Below the pieces are notes generated by a model, which had not been told where the DNA came from, made no database searches, and saw only the letters and a list, made by a program, of their open reading frames with translations. A program made the position numbers and the translations under genes. 64,000 bases of DNA from Nicotiana tabacum (lineage: Eukaryota > Streptophyta > Magnoliopsida > Solanales > Solanaceae), in the NCBI RefSeq assembly GCF_000715075.1, contig NC_134082.1, forward strand, positions 141,286,948-141,350,947. Direction: 5' to 3'. This document shows, piece after piece, positions 1 to 11,138 of this stretch. Positions within the stretch are counted from its first letter, which is position 1, and each line of letters starts with the position of its first letter.

Positions 1-104
1 GCAACTAATGTGGACGTAGAGTTTTCCATGATGGAACAGACTATAGAGGTCTTGAAGAAATCTGTTGAAGACAAAGACCTTCAAATCGCTCAACTCATGA
101 ACAA

Positions 105-1337
105 ATGGAGGCCTACACACCTGGAGAGTCGAACCAAGTCCCTCCTCGTTCACCTGTCTTCACCTCCCAGAAAACAGTTGTTGAGGAATCATTTGCAAAG
201 TTAAACATTCAAAAGGAAAAGCAATCTACTTCAGTTGCGGCGTCATCTGTCCAACACTTGCAAGACATGATAACAAACATCATCAGAGCTTAATATGGCA
301 GACCATCGCAAAGTTCGTTGTACTACTCTAAGCCTTATACTAAGAGGATTGATTGTTTAACCATGCCAACCAATTATCAGCCACCAAAGCAGCATCAATT
401 TGATGGCAAAGGGAACCTAAGGCAATATATTGCCCACTTTGTCGAGACTTGTAGCAATGCGAGAACGCATGGTGACCTTTTGGTAAAACAATTTGTTCGT
501 TCTCTAAAAGGAAACGCATTTGACTGGTATATTGACTTGGAGCCTGATTCTATTGATAGTTGGGAGCAACTTGAGAAGGAATTCCTCAACCGTTTTTACA
601 GTACCCGAAGAACTGTAAGCATGATAGAGTTGACAGGCACCAAGCAAAGGAAGGACGAGCCCGTGGTGGATTACATTAATCGTTGGAAGGTGTTAAGTTT
701 GGACTTCAAAGATCGCCTTTCAGAAATATCTTCTACGGAGATATGCATTCAAGGAATGCACTGGGGCCTTTTGTACATCCTACAAGGGATCAAACTGCGA
801 ACTTTTGAAGAACTTGCAATACGAGCGCACGACATGGAGTTAAGCATCGCAAGTCATGGAAAGGCATATCCATTTTCTGATCAAAAGGAGTTCAAGAAAA
901 ATGTTGCATCAATGAACCAAACCAAAGAATCAATGGTGGTGAAAGCAACTTCTGTGAAGGTCACTACTAAGCAAAAAGTGAAGGAGGATAAGACCCCGAG
1001 TCAATATCCCAAAGAGGAGAAGCGTCGTCCCACCTTGAAGGAATTAGAGGCGAAGGTTTATCCATTTCTAGATTCAGACGTACCCACAATCCTTGATGAA
1101 CTCCTGGACAAGAAAGTCATTGATCTCCCTGAATCAAAAAGGCCAGAGAAAATTGGCAAAGTTGGCGATCCAAAATACTGCAAGTTTCATCGCATCATTA
1201 GCCACCCTACAGAGAAATGCTTCGTCTTAAAGGAGAAAATTATAGCTCTTGTAAGTGAAGGAAAAATCATCACAGACATGGATGAAACAGCAGAAGCAAA
1301 TCATGCAAGTATCGCGATCAAGGAAAAGAAGTGTTAA
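105..1337 (+). pseudogene. gag: gag of Tat element A
   Basis: This is a capsid-type Gag. One frame runs from 105 to 1334 with a single premature TAA at 291-293, probably from CAA. A stretch in another frame (10-104) reads as the preceding Gag N-terminus, implying a frameshift near base 100. The core (residues ~90-200 counted from 105) has the retrotransposon Gag pattern, including FDWYIDL, WEQLEKEFLNRFY and PVVDYINRW. Near the C-terminus a zinc-knuckle-like segment of Cys/His residues (KYCKFH...HPTEKC) would bind nucleic acid. Further downstream, 1338-1508 retains a Gag tail (DDEGWILVTHKK). No methionine start is asserted, because the natural start is probably upstream of the window. Confidence 0.85.
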
Positions 1338-1756
1338 AAATTGCATAACGTGTCAAGCACCGCCTTCCTACAAGTTGAAAGTTTTGAGCCCGTTGAAGTT
1401 GATCTTCCAAGAAAAACTCTTGAAGGTTCACTAGAGCCAGACAATCACTCCAAAGACAAAGACGATGAGGGTTGGATTCTAGTCACTCACAAGAAGCGAA
1501 AACATTAGGCAGTTTTGAGACTACGAATTCCTAATTCAAGAGCAATGATGAGCAATGCAGATAGGATACAATCACCATGAAATATCAAATCTTATACTAG
1601 CAAGAAGATTAACAGTGCCTTATCACTGAAGTTCAAAAAGCCCATCATATTGCATGAATTCTTTCCGGGAAAATTCCTTCATGGAGGTCACGTTAGTGCA
1701 ACTCATGTAGTTTCTAGTACTGACGAACAAAGGAAAGCAACGATGAGCTTGCTCCA

Positions 1757-2404
1757 ATGAAAACACATGAACATCATGATGACGGAAAAGTTGTCACATT
1801 TTGTGCAACAATTTCATTCACAGATGATGACTTGCTACTGGGGTCTAAGCCACATAACAGACCTTTTTTTGTTGTAGGGTCTATTCGGGAACAACATCTC
1901 AATCACATACTTATTGATGATGGTTCGGATGTCAACATCATGCCAAAGATGGTGCTAAAAAAGCTTGGGATCCCTATCGATGAGCTATCCAAAAGTAACC
2001 TAACAATCCAAGGTTTCAACCAAGGAGGACAACGAGCCATAGGTATAATCTGTGTAGGATTATCCATTGGTGAGATGAATTCAAACACCCTGATTCACGT
2101 CATAGATGCTAAAACATCATACAACTTGTTGCTTGGACGTCCTTCGATTCATGAGAATGGGGTGGTATCATCTACTTTGCATCAATGTCTGAAGTACAGA
2201 AGAGATGGTGAGATGGTCAAAATTGATGCAGACATCAAGCCTTTCACTGAGACGGGGTCATACTTTGCAGACACAAAATTCTACCTATATTCTTGTGAAC
2301 TGAAAGTGGAGAAACCATCATCAGATGACAAAGCTGGTGTTAAGTCAGAAGAGGAAAATGAGGCTCAATGGACTACCACCAAGCTGCCTAAGAAGGGAAC
2401 ATAA
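1757..2404 (+). pseudogene. aspartic protease domain of Tat element A pol
   Basis: This is a retropepsin-like protease that would process Gag-Pol. The active-site loop reads ILIDDGSDVNIMPK, the Asp-x-Gly-Ser form seen in this clade. The downstream flap/substrate region ends in LLLGRPSIHENG, matching the usual LLGRPWIH block with Trp replaced by Ser. The frame is open for 215 codons and closes at a TAA at 2402-2404. The same frame resumes at once and carries the spacer and RT, so this stop is a lesion rather than a natural end. It is in a different frame from gag. Confidence 0.82.
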
Positions 2405-3355
2405 GAAGTCTCCATTAAGATATCATCATCTGGTGAAATACAGACAAAGACTGAGGAGTATCTGGTTTTTTGCTATGTTCCAAGTGGGCGTCGAAAGAAA
2501 GGGCAACTTTTACTACAGGAATGTACCCCAAAGAAGAAAATGAGTCACAAAGATATCCAATATTTGAAGGAGCATATGACTATCCCAATTGCACAAATCC
2601 CATCCGTGACGGGTGAGTCTGTTAAAGGCAATCTTCAAGCTAATAAAATAAAAGGGCACTATGATCCTAAGGCCTTCATACTGCTTGAAAAGTATGGTTA
2701 TGATTCCTCCAATCCATCACAACTAGGAGAACTCAAAGACGAAGTCACTGGTGAAAAGATGAATGGGCTCAACGAGTCCCAAATGAAGTTGAGAAAGCAA
2801 GGGCACTACGTCGCCACTCCAAAGTTTGGGTTGGGGTTCAGTTTGGCAGAGCCTCTTCGAATTTCATCTTAGAGAAGCAAAAAGATAGATTCATCACAAT
2901 ACTCCTTGGTAGAGGAGATGAAGGAAGTTAAGGGCAAGAAAATAAAACAACGGGCTTCAGTATTTGATCGCATTGGAGGCTCAACCCCTTCGGTCTCGGT
3001 GTTTGAAAGGCAAAGCCACGAAGGTGAACGTGTATCTTCCAAACATGTAAAAGAAGTTTCCACTACCTCAAAGACCTCTGTCTTTTATCACCTAGGGACC
3101 ACAAGGAAGTCTCCATCTAGAAAGATATTGTCAAAATACAAGGAGTAAGTCCATGAGGAGCGGGATCATTTTGAAGTTGTTGCTGACAAAGAAATCTATA
3201 GTGTTTTCCCATCACGTATGAAGAGGAAGTCTATTTTGTCGATATCCACAGATAGTCCACTGAAGGTGCAAAAAAGAACCATTGTTTACACTTGCCAGCC
3301 TCATAAAGAAGCAAAGAAAGAGAAAGAAGCCATGCTGACCATCCAAGGAAGTTAA
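2405..3355 (+). pseudogene. PR-RT spacer of Tat element A pol
   Basis: This joins protease to reverse transcriptase in the same frame. It contains the block typical of Tat polyproteins: DPKAFILLEKYGY, then GELKDEVTGEKMNGLNESQ and FGLGF, followed by two VFDRIG/VFER motifs near 2960-3010. Stops interrupt the frame at 2870-2872, 3146-3148 and 3353-3355. The function of this spacer is not established. Confidence 0.7.
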
Positions 3356-3373
3356 AGAGAAAAGTTAGACATT

Positions 3374-4516
3374 GTGGAAACATCCTATCACATAACTGTG
3401 GAAGATATCCCATGCCTTAACGTCGATGATGAAGTACATGAGGCTCCCCCTCAACTAGAAGATGGCGGGCAATCAACTGTGGATGAGCTTAAGGAACTCA
3501 ATTTAGGTACTCCGAAAGATCCACGCCTCACCTTCATTAGTGCACTACTTACGCCTCAAGATGAGGAGGAATACTCCAAGTTGTTGACTGAGTACAAGGA
3601 TGTCTTCGCTTGGTCGTATAGAGAAATGTTTGGTCTTAGTCCTAAGGTAGTTGTTCATCATTTAGGGATCAAAAGTGGAGCACGCCCTGTGAAGCAGTCA
3701 CAACGCATGTTTTGACCCGAGCTTGTATCCCAAATTGAAGTCGAAGTCAACAAGCTCATCGAGGCAGGATTTATTTGAGAGGTGAAGTATCCATCATGGA
3801 TATCGAATATTGTACCTGTCAAGAAGAAGAATGGTCAAATACGCATTTGTGTTGACTTTCGAGACCTAAACAAGGCATGTCCAAAAGATGACTTCCCGCT
3901 ACCAATTATTGAACTCATGGTTGATGCTACAATAGGGCATGAAGCTATGTCATTCATGCATGGGTCCTTTGGATACAATCAAATCAGAATGTCTCCAAAA
4001 GATGAAGAGTGTACTGCTTTCCGGACTCTAAAAGGGATATATTGCTACAAAGTGATGCCCTTCGGTTTGAAGAATGCTAGTACAACCTACCAACACGTGA
4101 TGCAAAACATCTTTGATGACATGCTTCATAAGAGGGTTGAATGCTACGTCGATGACTTAGTGGTGAAGACGAAGAGTAGGAGTTACCACCTTGAAGACCT
4201 TCGAATTGTTTTTGAAAGGTTAAGACAATTCGACCTGAAGATGAATCCACTCAAGTGTGCATTTGGAGTTACCTCAGGAAAGTTTCTTGGCTTCATTGTG
4301 CATCATCATGGAATTGAAGTTGATCCTGCAAAGATTGACGCCATTCAGAAAATTCCCAAGCCAAAGAACATGAGGGAGCTTCAAAGTCTCCAAGGAAACT
4401 TAGCATTCATTCGAAGGTTCATCTCTAATCTAGCCGGACGGTGTCAACCCTTCAATCATCTATTGAGGAATGATATCCCTTTTCATTGGGATCAGTCATG
4501 TCAAAATGCTTTTTAA
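3374..4516 (+). pseudogene. reverse transcriptase domain of Tat element A
   Basis: RNA-directed DNA polymerase domain. Recognisable blocks are VPVKKKNGQIRICVDFRDLN (fingers), GYNQIRMSP (motif A region), CYKVMPFGLKNA (motif B) and CYVDDLVVKT (motif C). The YVDD box is intact at 4145-4156. Motif A has lost its catalytic Asp: the codon at 3959-3961 is CAT (His) where the clade has Asp, giving SFMHGSFGYNQI. TGA stops at 3713-3715 and 3776-3778 look like CGA-to-TGA changes, and TAA closes the segment at 4514-4516. The frame continues unchanged into RNase H. Confidence 0.88.
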
Positions 4517-4960
4517 AGCATCAAAACATACTTGCTGAATCCACTTGTGTTAGGGGCTCCAATGCTTGGGAAGCCATTGATACTCTTCATTGCGGCACAG
4601 GAACGTTCATGTGGAGCACTGCTTGCTCAAGAGAATAAGGAAGGAAAGGAATAAGCCTTGTACTACCTTAGTCGAACTCTGATAGGAGCTGAGTTGAACT
4701 ATACGCCTGTTGAGAAAATATGCTTAGCGTTACTTTATGCAATAAAGAAGCTAAGGCATTATTTTGAAGCATACACCATCAAACTCATCTCTCGAGCAGA
4801 TCCCGTGAAGTTTGTGATGACTCGACTTGTTCTTTCTGGACGCCTATCAAGATGGTCCATATTGTTTAACCAATATGAGATCACATACATACCTCAAAAA
4901 GTTGTGAAAGGACAAGCACTAGCCAATTTTCTGGCTGATCACCCTCTTCCAGTAGAATAA
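4517..4960 (+). pseudogene. first (retroviral-type) RNase H domain of Tat element A
   Basis: This follows RT in the same frame, after the stop at 4514-4516 and another at 4652-4654. Blocks such as CGALLAQE, ALYYLSRTL, YTPVEK and ALYAIKKLRHYFEAY match the RT-connected RNase H region of Ty3/gypsy polyproteins. The segment ends at VVKGQALANFLADHP, the usual boundary before the Tat-specific second RNase H. Confidence 0.8.
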
Positions 4961-5401
4961 GAGCTTTCGGATGAGTTTCCAGATGAAGATGTTTTGTTCA
5001 TCGAAGAATCGCCACCATGGACAATGTTCTTTGATGGATCTGCACGTCGTAATGGTGCGGGGGTAGATGTTGTGTTGATCTCTCCAGAAAGAGTCTTGCC
5101 ATTCTCTTTTGTTTTAGGTGAAACATGCTCCAACAATGCTGCAGAGTACCAAGCTTTGATCATCGGTCTCGAAATGGCATTAGAAATGAAGATTCTACAG
5201 TTGGGGAGTTACGAGGTAAAGAAGGGAGATATATTGTCATACCATGAATACGCTTCCGGTTTACTTGAAAAAATTGACCTAGTGTTCTTAAACCACATCC
5301 CAAGAGAAGAAAATCGCAAGGCTGATACTTTGGCTAACTTGGCCACGACGATGGCACTTGGAGAGAATGAATCAACAAAGGTATATGTGTGTCATCGATA
5401 G
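4961..5401 (+). pseudogene. second, archaeal-like RNase H domain of Tat element A
   Basis: This domain marks the element as Tat. It begins WTMFFDGSARRNGAG, with the first acidic residue in FDGS, and continues NNAAEYQALIIGLEMAL with the Glu of the active site. The text then jumps from MKILQL directly to GSYEVKKGD. Related elements have about 14 residues here containing a YGDS-type catalytic Asp, so a short in-frame deletion appears to have removed one active-site residue. The end retains IPREENRKADTLANLA. A stop follows at 5399-5401. Confidence 0.8.
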
Positions 5402-6671
5402 GTTATTCCTAGACTTCTCGATCTTCAAGTCAATGAAAGCCATCATACGTCTGTTCGAGTGATTGAAGAAGAAGATTGGAGGCAACCACTGATAGAGTAC
5501 CTTGAACATGGAAATATACTTGAAGATCCGCGACAAAGAACGGACATCAAATGAAGAGCACCACGATTCATCTTCTATAAGGGGACATTGTTTCGCTGCT
5601 CTTTTGAAGGACTATTCTTGCGATGTCTTGACAAAGAAGAAGCCCGCCAAGCGATGGAGGAAGCACATTCTGGCTCATGTGGAGCATACCAATCTGGTCC
5701 CAAGCTCCATTTTCGCATCAAGAGGATGGGCTACTACTGGGCGACAATGGTAAAGGATTGCATGCAACATGCCAAAAGATTTCAAGCGTGTCCATTTCAT
5801 GCCAACTACATCCACCAATCTCCAGAGCCTCTTCACCCAACTGTAGCTTCATGACCACTTCCAAAGTCATCAAAGGGACAGGTGTACATATTGGCCGCTA
5901 CGGACTACTTCTCTAAATGGGCAGAAGCTGTTCCACTCAAGGATGTGAAAAAGGAAACCATTGTCGATTTTATCAAGTCATATACAATTTTTAGGTACGG
6001 AATACCAAGATACATAATCACTGGTAGTGGAATGTCATTTGACAACAAGCTCGTGAAGAGTCTATGCGAGAAGTTCAGTTTCAAACAACATAAGACTTCA
6101 ATGTATAATGTACCTGCCAGCGGCCTTGCTGAAGCTTTTAACAAGACGCTTGGTAACATTTTGAAGAAAGTTGTTGCAAAGAACAAGAGAGACTGGCATA
6201 GAGAATTGGTGAAGCTTTGTGGGCATACCGGACAACCTTCAGAACTGCTACACAAGCAACTCCTTACTCATTGGTGTATGGCGTAGAAGCAGTCCTTCCG
6301 TTTGAGCAACAAATTCTATCATTGCGGATAGCAATCCAAGAAGGACTCACGTCCGAAGAGAATTCTCAACTTCATCTAGCAGAGTTAGAGGCACTGGATG
6401 AGAAAAGATTGGAAGCGCAACAAAAATTGGAATGCTATCAAGCTCAACTAGCTAGAGCCTTCAACAAGAAAGTGCGCCACAATCATTCCAAGTGGGAGAC
6501 TTAGTCCTAGCTATTCGACGACCCATAATTCTCAACAACGCATAGGCGACAAGTTTACCTCAAAATGGGATGGGCCATATGTTGTGAAAGAAATCTATTC
6601 AAGTGGCACATACAAAATTGTCGATAAGGATGGTCTTAGAGTTGGTCCGATCAATGGAAAATTTCTAAAGT
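5402..6671 (+). pseudogene. integrase domain of Tat element A
   Basis: An N-terminal HHCC-like part lies at 5590-5850, and the core starts at AATDYFSKWAEAV (about 5890). The stretch before it, which in relatives carries the first catalytic Asp (a GxDxxGP-type block), is missing: the frame passes from PTVAS and a TGA (5852-5854) almost directly to PKSSKG. The second Asp position reads TGSGMSFDN where a TDNG-type sequence is expected. The Glu in GLAEAFNKTL remains. A frameshift just before 6217 moves the C-terminal part to another frame (YRTTFRTATQATPYSLVYG). After 6504 the C-terminal tail (KWDGPYVV-like) is readable to about 6670. Confidence 0.82.
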
Positions 6672-6810
6672 AGTACTTCCCATGAAAGTCACCTACACTC
6701 CTCGACATACGAGCCTAAACTGCAAGTCGTGACGCTCCCTGATGCATGAGCCTGAATTGCACGTTGCTATACTCCTGGCACGCATGAGTCTAAACTGTGT
6801 ACGACAAAAA
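6672..6810 (+). repeat. short ~37-bp repeat after pol
   Basis: Three degenerate units share the core gagcctaaactgc (gagcc at 6711 and 6748, gagtc at 6786), a spacing of about 37 bases. They sit immediately after the end of pol. No function can be assigned. Confidence 0.55.
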
Positions 6811-7699
6811 AAAGGTGTTTGCTAGGTTGAAAACCTCAAAAGAGGCGGCTTAGGCAAAAGTCAAGACAAAAAAAACTCATCCCTCTGAACTACGTTATGA
6901 CTTGATCCTCTTCACCGAGGTACGTAGGCAGCTTAGAGTTTTATTCTAAGTTCAGTCGCATGATTTTTAAAAAAATAAAAGTTTGGCGTCATCGGATCAT
7001 AACATTAATTTTGCCAAGTGTTGAGGCACGTATCTATAAGGAAAATAAGACGATTTGCGTTGAAATATAAAAGATGTTTTATTGCTTCAATAGTATAAAA
7101 GTGGATACATTCAAAAATGTAGAGACAAAAGGAACTAGACATTTTTCTATACAAAAGCTTAAATCATGAAGATGATCATAAACTAGGCTTTGTTGTTGAC
7201 GCGTCTTAAATGCCTTTCCGTATAACGTCTCCACATTTGATGTCATTCCCGATGTATGTCTCTCGCGCTCAGTAATTGTGATGATCACTTGACCACATAT
7301 ATTATGGTTAGGCCTTGAGCATGATAGTTTTCTTCTCTTGTGCAATTGGGTTGAAGGTCCCACATATGAGAAGTCGTCTCTCTTGAAAAACCTTTAATCA
7401 GCATGGGAGCCGCCATTGATGAACTTTAAGACTATCAACAAATCAAGTGCAACATTTGTTAAAGGGTTGACTTTGCATCTTGTATGACACCTCAGTCTAA
7501 CATCTGAACTCTTCAAGCTCCTTCGTGAGTCTGCAAAAGGAATAAACAAGAGATAAAATTTGTGAAGCATGGTACTTGAAGTTACTATATGCAAGAATGT
7601 AGAGTCAATCTCAAAATAGGACAACTCAGAGAGAATGAAGCCTTGATCTTCGGTATGGTTATATTTCTTCACATCTAAATGTCATATAATCAAGCCATT
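6811..7699 (+). other. proximal 3' non-coding region of Tat element A
   Basis: There is no credible coding sequence. The segment at 6830-6960 (aaaacctcaaaagaggcggc, then gaggtacgtaggcagcttag) resembles a stretch often found after pol in Tat-type elements, by memory. The remainder is low in coding signal. Small frames here have no recognisable content. Confidence 0.5.
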
Positions 7700-9860
7700 T
7701 GTGGTCTAGACACTCGTAGCCCAAGCTAGGAATTTTTCCACAGGTATGCGCAAAGTAGGAAATCGAGCTCAACGGACGTCTCGATCAAATTCGAAAAGCC
7801 ACTGCAGTCCATCTAAATTTTTTTCTACCTCTAACTTTTCAGATATTGTAGCTGCATGTACCTAGTGTCAAACAACACAAACCGTTTGTGATTTGGAGGC
7901 TTCTAGTTCAAAATATGATTTTATTTCCGCCGGAACTACACGAATCAGAAAATTTACTGCTGCTAGGTGGAATTTGAGAATTTTCTATTTCCAGATAAAA
8001 ATGAGTTATTCCATGAAATTAATATGTGTTGTAGTTCTCTGAGTTTACTTTCTAAAGGTGCAAACGGATTGCAATTCGGAGATTCGTAGCTTGAGATATG
8101 AAGTTTTCTACAAAAGTACGCAAACCTGGATCACAAGTCCGACAGACGTTAGGAGCAATTTCAAACTATTGTTGCAGGAAATCCAAAAGGAGTTCATACA
8201 TGATATCTTCAAATGTTACATAAATTGTAGTGTTCTTTCCTATGGCACAGATGGCTTGCAATTCTGACACTTGTAGATCGAGATATGAATTTTTCCACGA
8301 GTGCGTACAAAGCTGAATAGCAAGTTTGGTAGACAGGTGGGTCAATTTGAAAATATTGCTGTGGCTAATCTGCTAGGAATACTTACATAATATCTTGAAT
8401 ATTTCATTATCTCTGAGTCTTCTTTCTAATGGTGTAGACGTCTTGCAATTTGGACATTCCTAGCTTGAGATATGTGCATTCCAATGATAGCATGCAGTGT
8501 TGTGAAGCTGTAATAACAGACTTGTGCATCGCCTTCAAAAGTTCATTCCGACTTGTCCCGATGGAATTTGGCCCTAAATTTTGGGTATGTCGATGTGGTG
8601 CAAGTTTTGATTCTGCAGAACTAAGCAGATTGTAATTTTGACACACCTAGGTTGAGGTACGATTTTTTTTCAATGCGAGCATGAAATGCTATGAAGTCAA
8701 AGCATAAGAGATGCGCAAAGTGCTTGTTTGCCGATGTTGGAAAGGCCTACTCCATATGTCTCTCTCGCCAAGCCACAACAAATAGGTGAGTTGTTCGCTA
8801 GCAATATTGTATCTCCTTAGGGATATTAAAGACCGCCAGTACTCTCGCAAAAACCTACAAAATAAAACTATTGTCGAAATTCTCGATGACACAACAAGAA
8901 GTTTATGTAGATATGGTACCAGTAGCACAATGCTTCAATAGCATGATGCTTTAGTTCGACTGGTGGATACGATGTTAGTGATACAAAGCTGTTAATCCCA
9001 TATGATTGATTGGTGCCAATGACACAAAGCTTTGATTCAACAACAAGTACCAGTGTCAATGACGCGACGCTTCAATGCGGATGGTGAGCATTGTGAGGTG
9101 CACTTCTCCGTCAAATCTCGATGGATCATACGCTTCATGAACTTACAAAAAAGGAGTGGTGATAATCCCCATCTTCTCATGATGCATATTGGATAACTCA
9201 CCATGTATATCATCTCCGAGCCTACAACAAAAAAAAGGGAGAAAAGAAGTATGTTACCCGAACAATCCTCTTGATTTCGGCGCTTGATTGATCAAAGATT
9301 TGTTACGTCTGGATCAAAAGGGATGGAGATTTGACTTTTATATATGTTGTGTATCACAGAGTCTTCTTACCAAAGGTGTAAACAACTTTTAGTTTGGATG
9401 CTCCTATCTTGAGATATGCATTTTTTTTAGCAAGAGCATGCAAAGCTAAAATGTCGAGCGCGACAGAACTTGGACCAAGTTTTGGAAGCTCACTTGGAAT
9501 AGTACAATGCGAATTTAAATCCAAATTTTCGGTATGTTCTAGTTCGAGCATAGTTTCTATAGCCACAAACCTCTCATGATTGAGGTTCCTACACCAAGAT
9601 ATGATTTTTTTGGTTAAGTCGCGCAAAACTGATATATATCGAACGTGACAGAACTTGAGCCAAGTTTAGGAAGCTCACCTGGGATGGTACAATACGAACT
9701 CAAATCCAAATTTTTGATATGTTGTAGTACTCCGAGTCTAGTTTCTGCAGCCACAAATCGCTCGTGATTTTGGCATTCCTATACCAATATATGATTTTTT
9801 TTGTTAAGACGCCCAAAGCTGAAATTCCTGGCAGCAGTTGCGAAACAAAATGTTAGGAGA
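7700..9860 (+). repeat. degenerate ~187-bp periodic repeat in the Tat 3' tail
   Basis: A recurring module has a core of the form ttgcaatttggacattcctagcttgagatatg followed by a T-rich run (shown here as type, not as one copy). Anchoring on the ATATG of the core gives 7913, 8096, 8283, 8470, 8657 (as GTACG), 9414, 9599 and 9789. The steps are 183, 187, 187, 187, 757 (about 4 x 189), 185 and 190. Copies are far diverged, yet the spacing holds. Each module also tends to carry a gcaaagctga-like block ~30 bases after the anchor. Tat elements are known to carry tandem repeats in their 3' untranslated region. Confidence 0.75.
8895..9090 (+). repeat. short degenerate repeat with core aatgacacaaagctt
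   Basis: Four loose copies are seen: agtagcacaatgcttcaat (8920 region), gttagtgatacaaagctg, gccaatgacacaaagctttg and gtcaatgacgcgacgcttca. They lie inside the gap where the 187-bp module cannot be recognised. Confidence 0.5.
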
Positions 9861-10290
9861 ATCGAGCGACGGGATTGTGTTGCCAACTATTGAAGAGTAC
9901 CTTTAAAACCAACCAAAAAGTAGTAATGTCGCTTTCATCAAATAGCGGAGGACTACTGCTATGGTAACGATACAAGGAGAAAGTGGCTAATTTATAGGAA
10001 CCAGCAAGGAAGAAATTAAGGAAATTCTTGGTGTTCAAGCTACTGACATGTGCAAATAAGGAAATATCATGTCCGATTTGTACATGAATAGGTTTGAAAC
10101 TAGGAATTCAAAGTAGGAAAGGAAAATTATTGTCAGCCCAAGTGTTGTTACATGAAAGTGGGAAAAGCTTTACAATTTTCTATATTTGATTCCACTGGAC
10201 AGTAAAATTTTCCATGTTTGTGATAGTCAAGTTATTAGTGCTGGATTAATGTTGTACGATCTTATAGAAAAAGACAGGAGGAGGGGGAAA

Positions 10291-10527
10291 ATGCCAGCAG
10301 TTTGGTTTGATTTAAAGAGATCACTACAGTGCAAATCAGAGCTAAGAGATGTTCATGATCTAAGAACTGAAGGCAAAAAAAATTTAAGCAAAATATCGAC
10401 GAAAAAGATAGTAAGTAGATCAGGTTGTTCAAGGTCAATTGCAAATCTGAAAGATGTTATACATGGAAGTAAAAGACATATGGAGAAGCCACCATTACTA
10501 AGCCCAAGATCTATTGGAAGCAAGTAA
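10291..10527 (+). pseudogene. captured 5' exon fragment of a plant C2H2-like zinc-finger protein gene
   Basis: An open frame of 78 codons starts at ATG 10291, which follows a purine-rich leader (gacaggaggagggggaaaa); the same frame is open back to 10186. The protein begins MPAVWFDLKRSLQCKSE and contains SGCSRSIANLKDVIHGSKRH followed by EKPP and SPRSIGS. From memory this is the N-terminal signature of a conserved plant family annotated as C2H2-like zinc-finger proteins. In that family the text continues past SPRSIGS into a longer conserved region; here it stops at TAA after three more residues (SIGSK). It lies inside Tat element A, between the 187-bp repeat and the polypurine tract, on the element's sense strand. 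Unlike the element's own genes it has no internal stop. Family recognition is from memory and no search was made. Confidence 0.62.
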
Positions 10528-11125
10528 GCAGAAGGGAAGGCTAAAGAAGCTCTAAAGAGTAGCATCAAGGTCTCCATCCATATCTGCAATCATCGTCTGT
10601 GGTCAAATTTCAAAGGCAAACTCAAATCATAGGCGGGCGACTTGAAATCTTCTGTTCACAATAACCCAACACCAAATCCTGGTTCGTGACAACCTTCAAA
10701 TAGTTCATGACGTACTACAAATCTGAAATCCGTCCAGTTCAAGATCAAGCTCTCAAGCTCTTGAACCATCGTCCGTGAGGAGAAGAATAAGAGGACTACA
10801 TCTCTTTAGATTTAGAGATATTTTAGAGATTGTAACCCTATCACTTGAAATCGAATGTAATATTTGTCGCTATATTTCTTGTCTTGATTATTATTTTTCA
10901 GGAGCGAAATTTAGTTGCTACAAATTTAGTTCTACAACCAAAGTATTGGAAGGTTAATTTTACTTGGAGTTTGTATTTAGCATTTCACATAAATGTGCAA
11001 CTCGATAAAAGTTTAGATTTGACCGGTAGAAGTCACCACAAGTGTTGAAACAAAAATATCAACGTTCAGGGGTACTTCAAGTCTCATCGTTCGTTTCAGC
11101 AAGCCTACCTCGCGACAAGCCTTGA
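10528..11125 (+). other. distal 3' non-coding region of Tat element A
   Basis: No credible gene is seen. The region joins the captured exon to the polypurine tract. A stretch near 10800-10930 (tagagatattttagagattg, then a T-rich run ending ttcag) has leader-like or intron-like composition but no identifiable product. Confidence 0.4.
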
Positions 11126-11138
11126 AGTAGGGGGCATC
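11126..11138 (+). other. polypurine tract region of element A
   Basis: The sequence gaagtagggggcatc directly precedes the LTR start TGTAGACATA at 11139. This is the expected position of the plus-strand primer. The purine run is short and followed by a few mixed bases. Confidence 0.65.
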
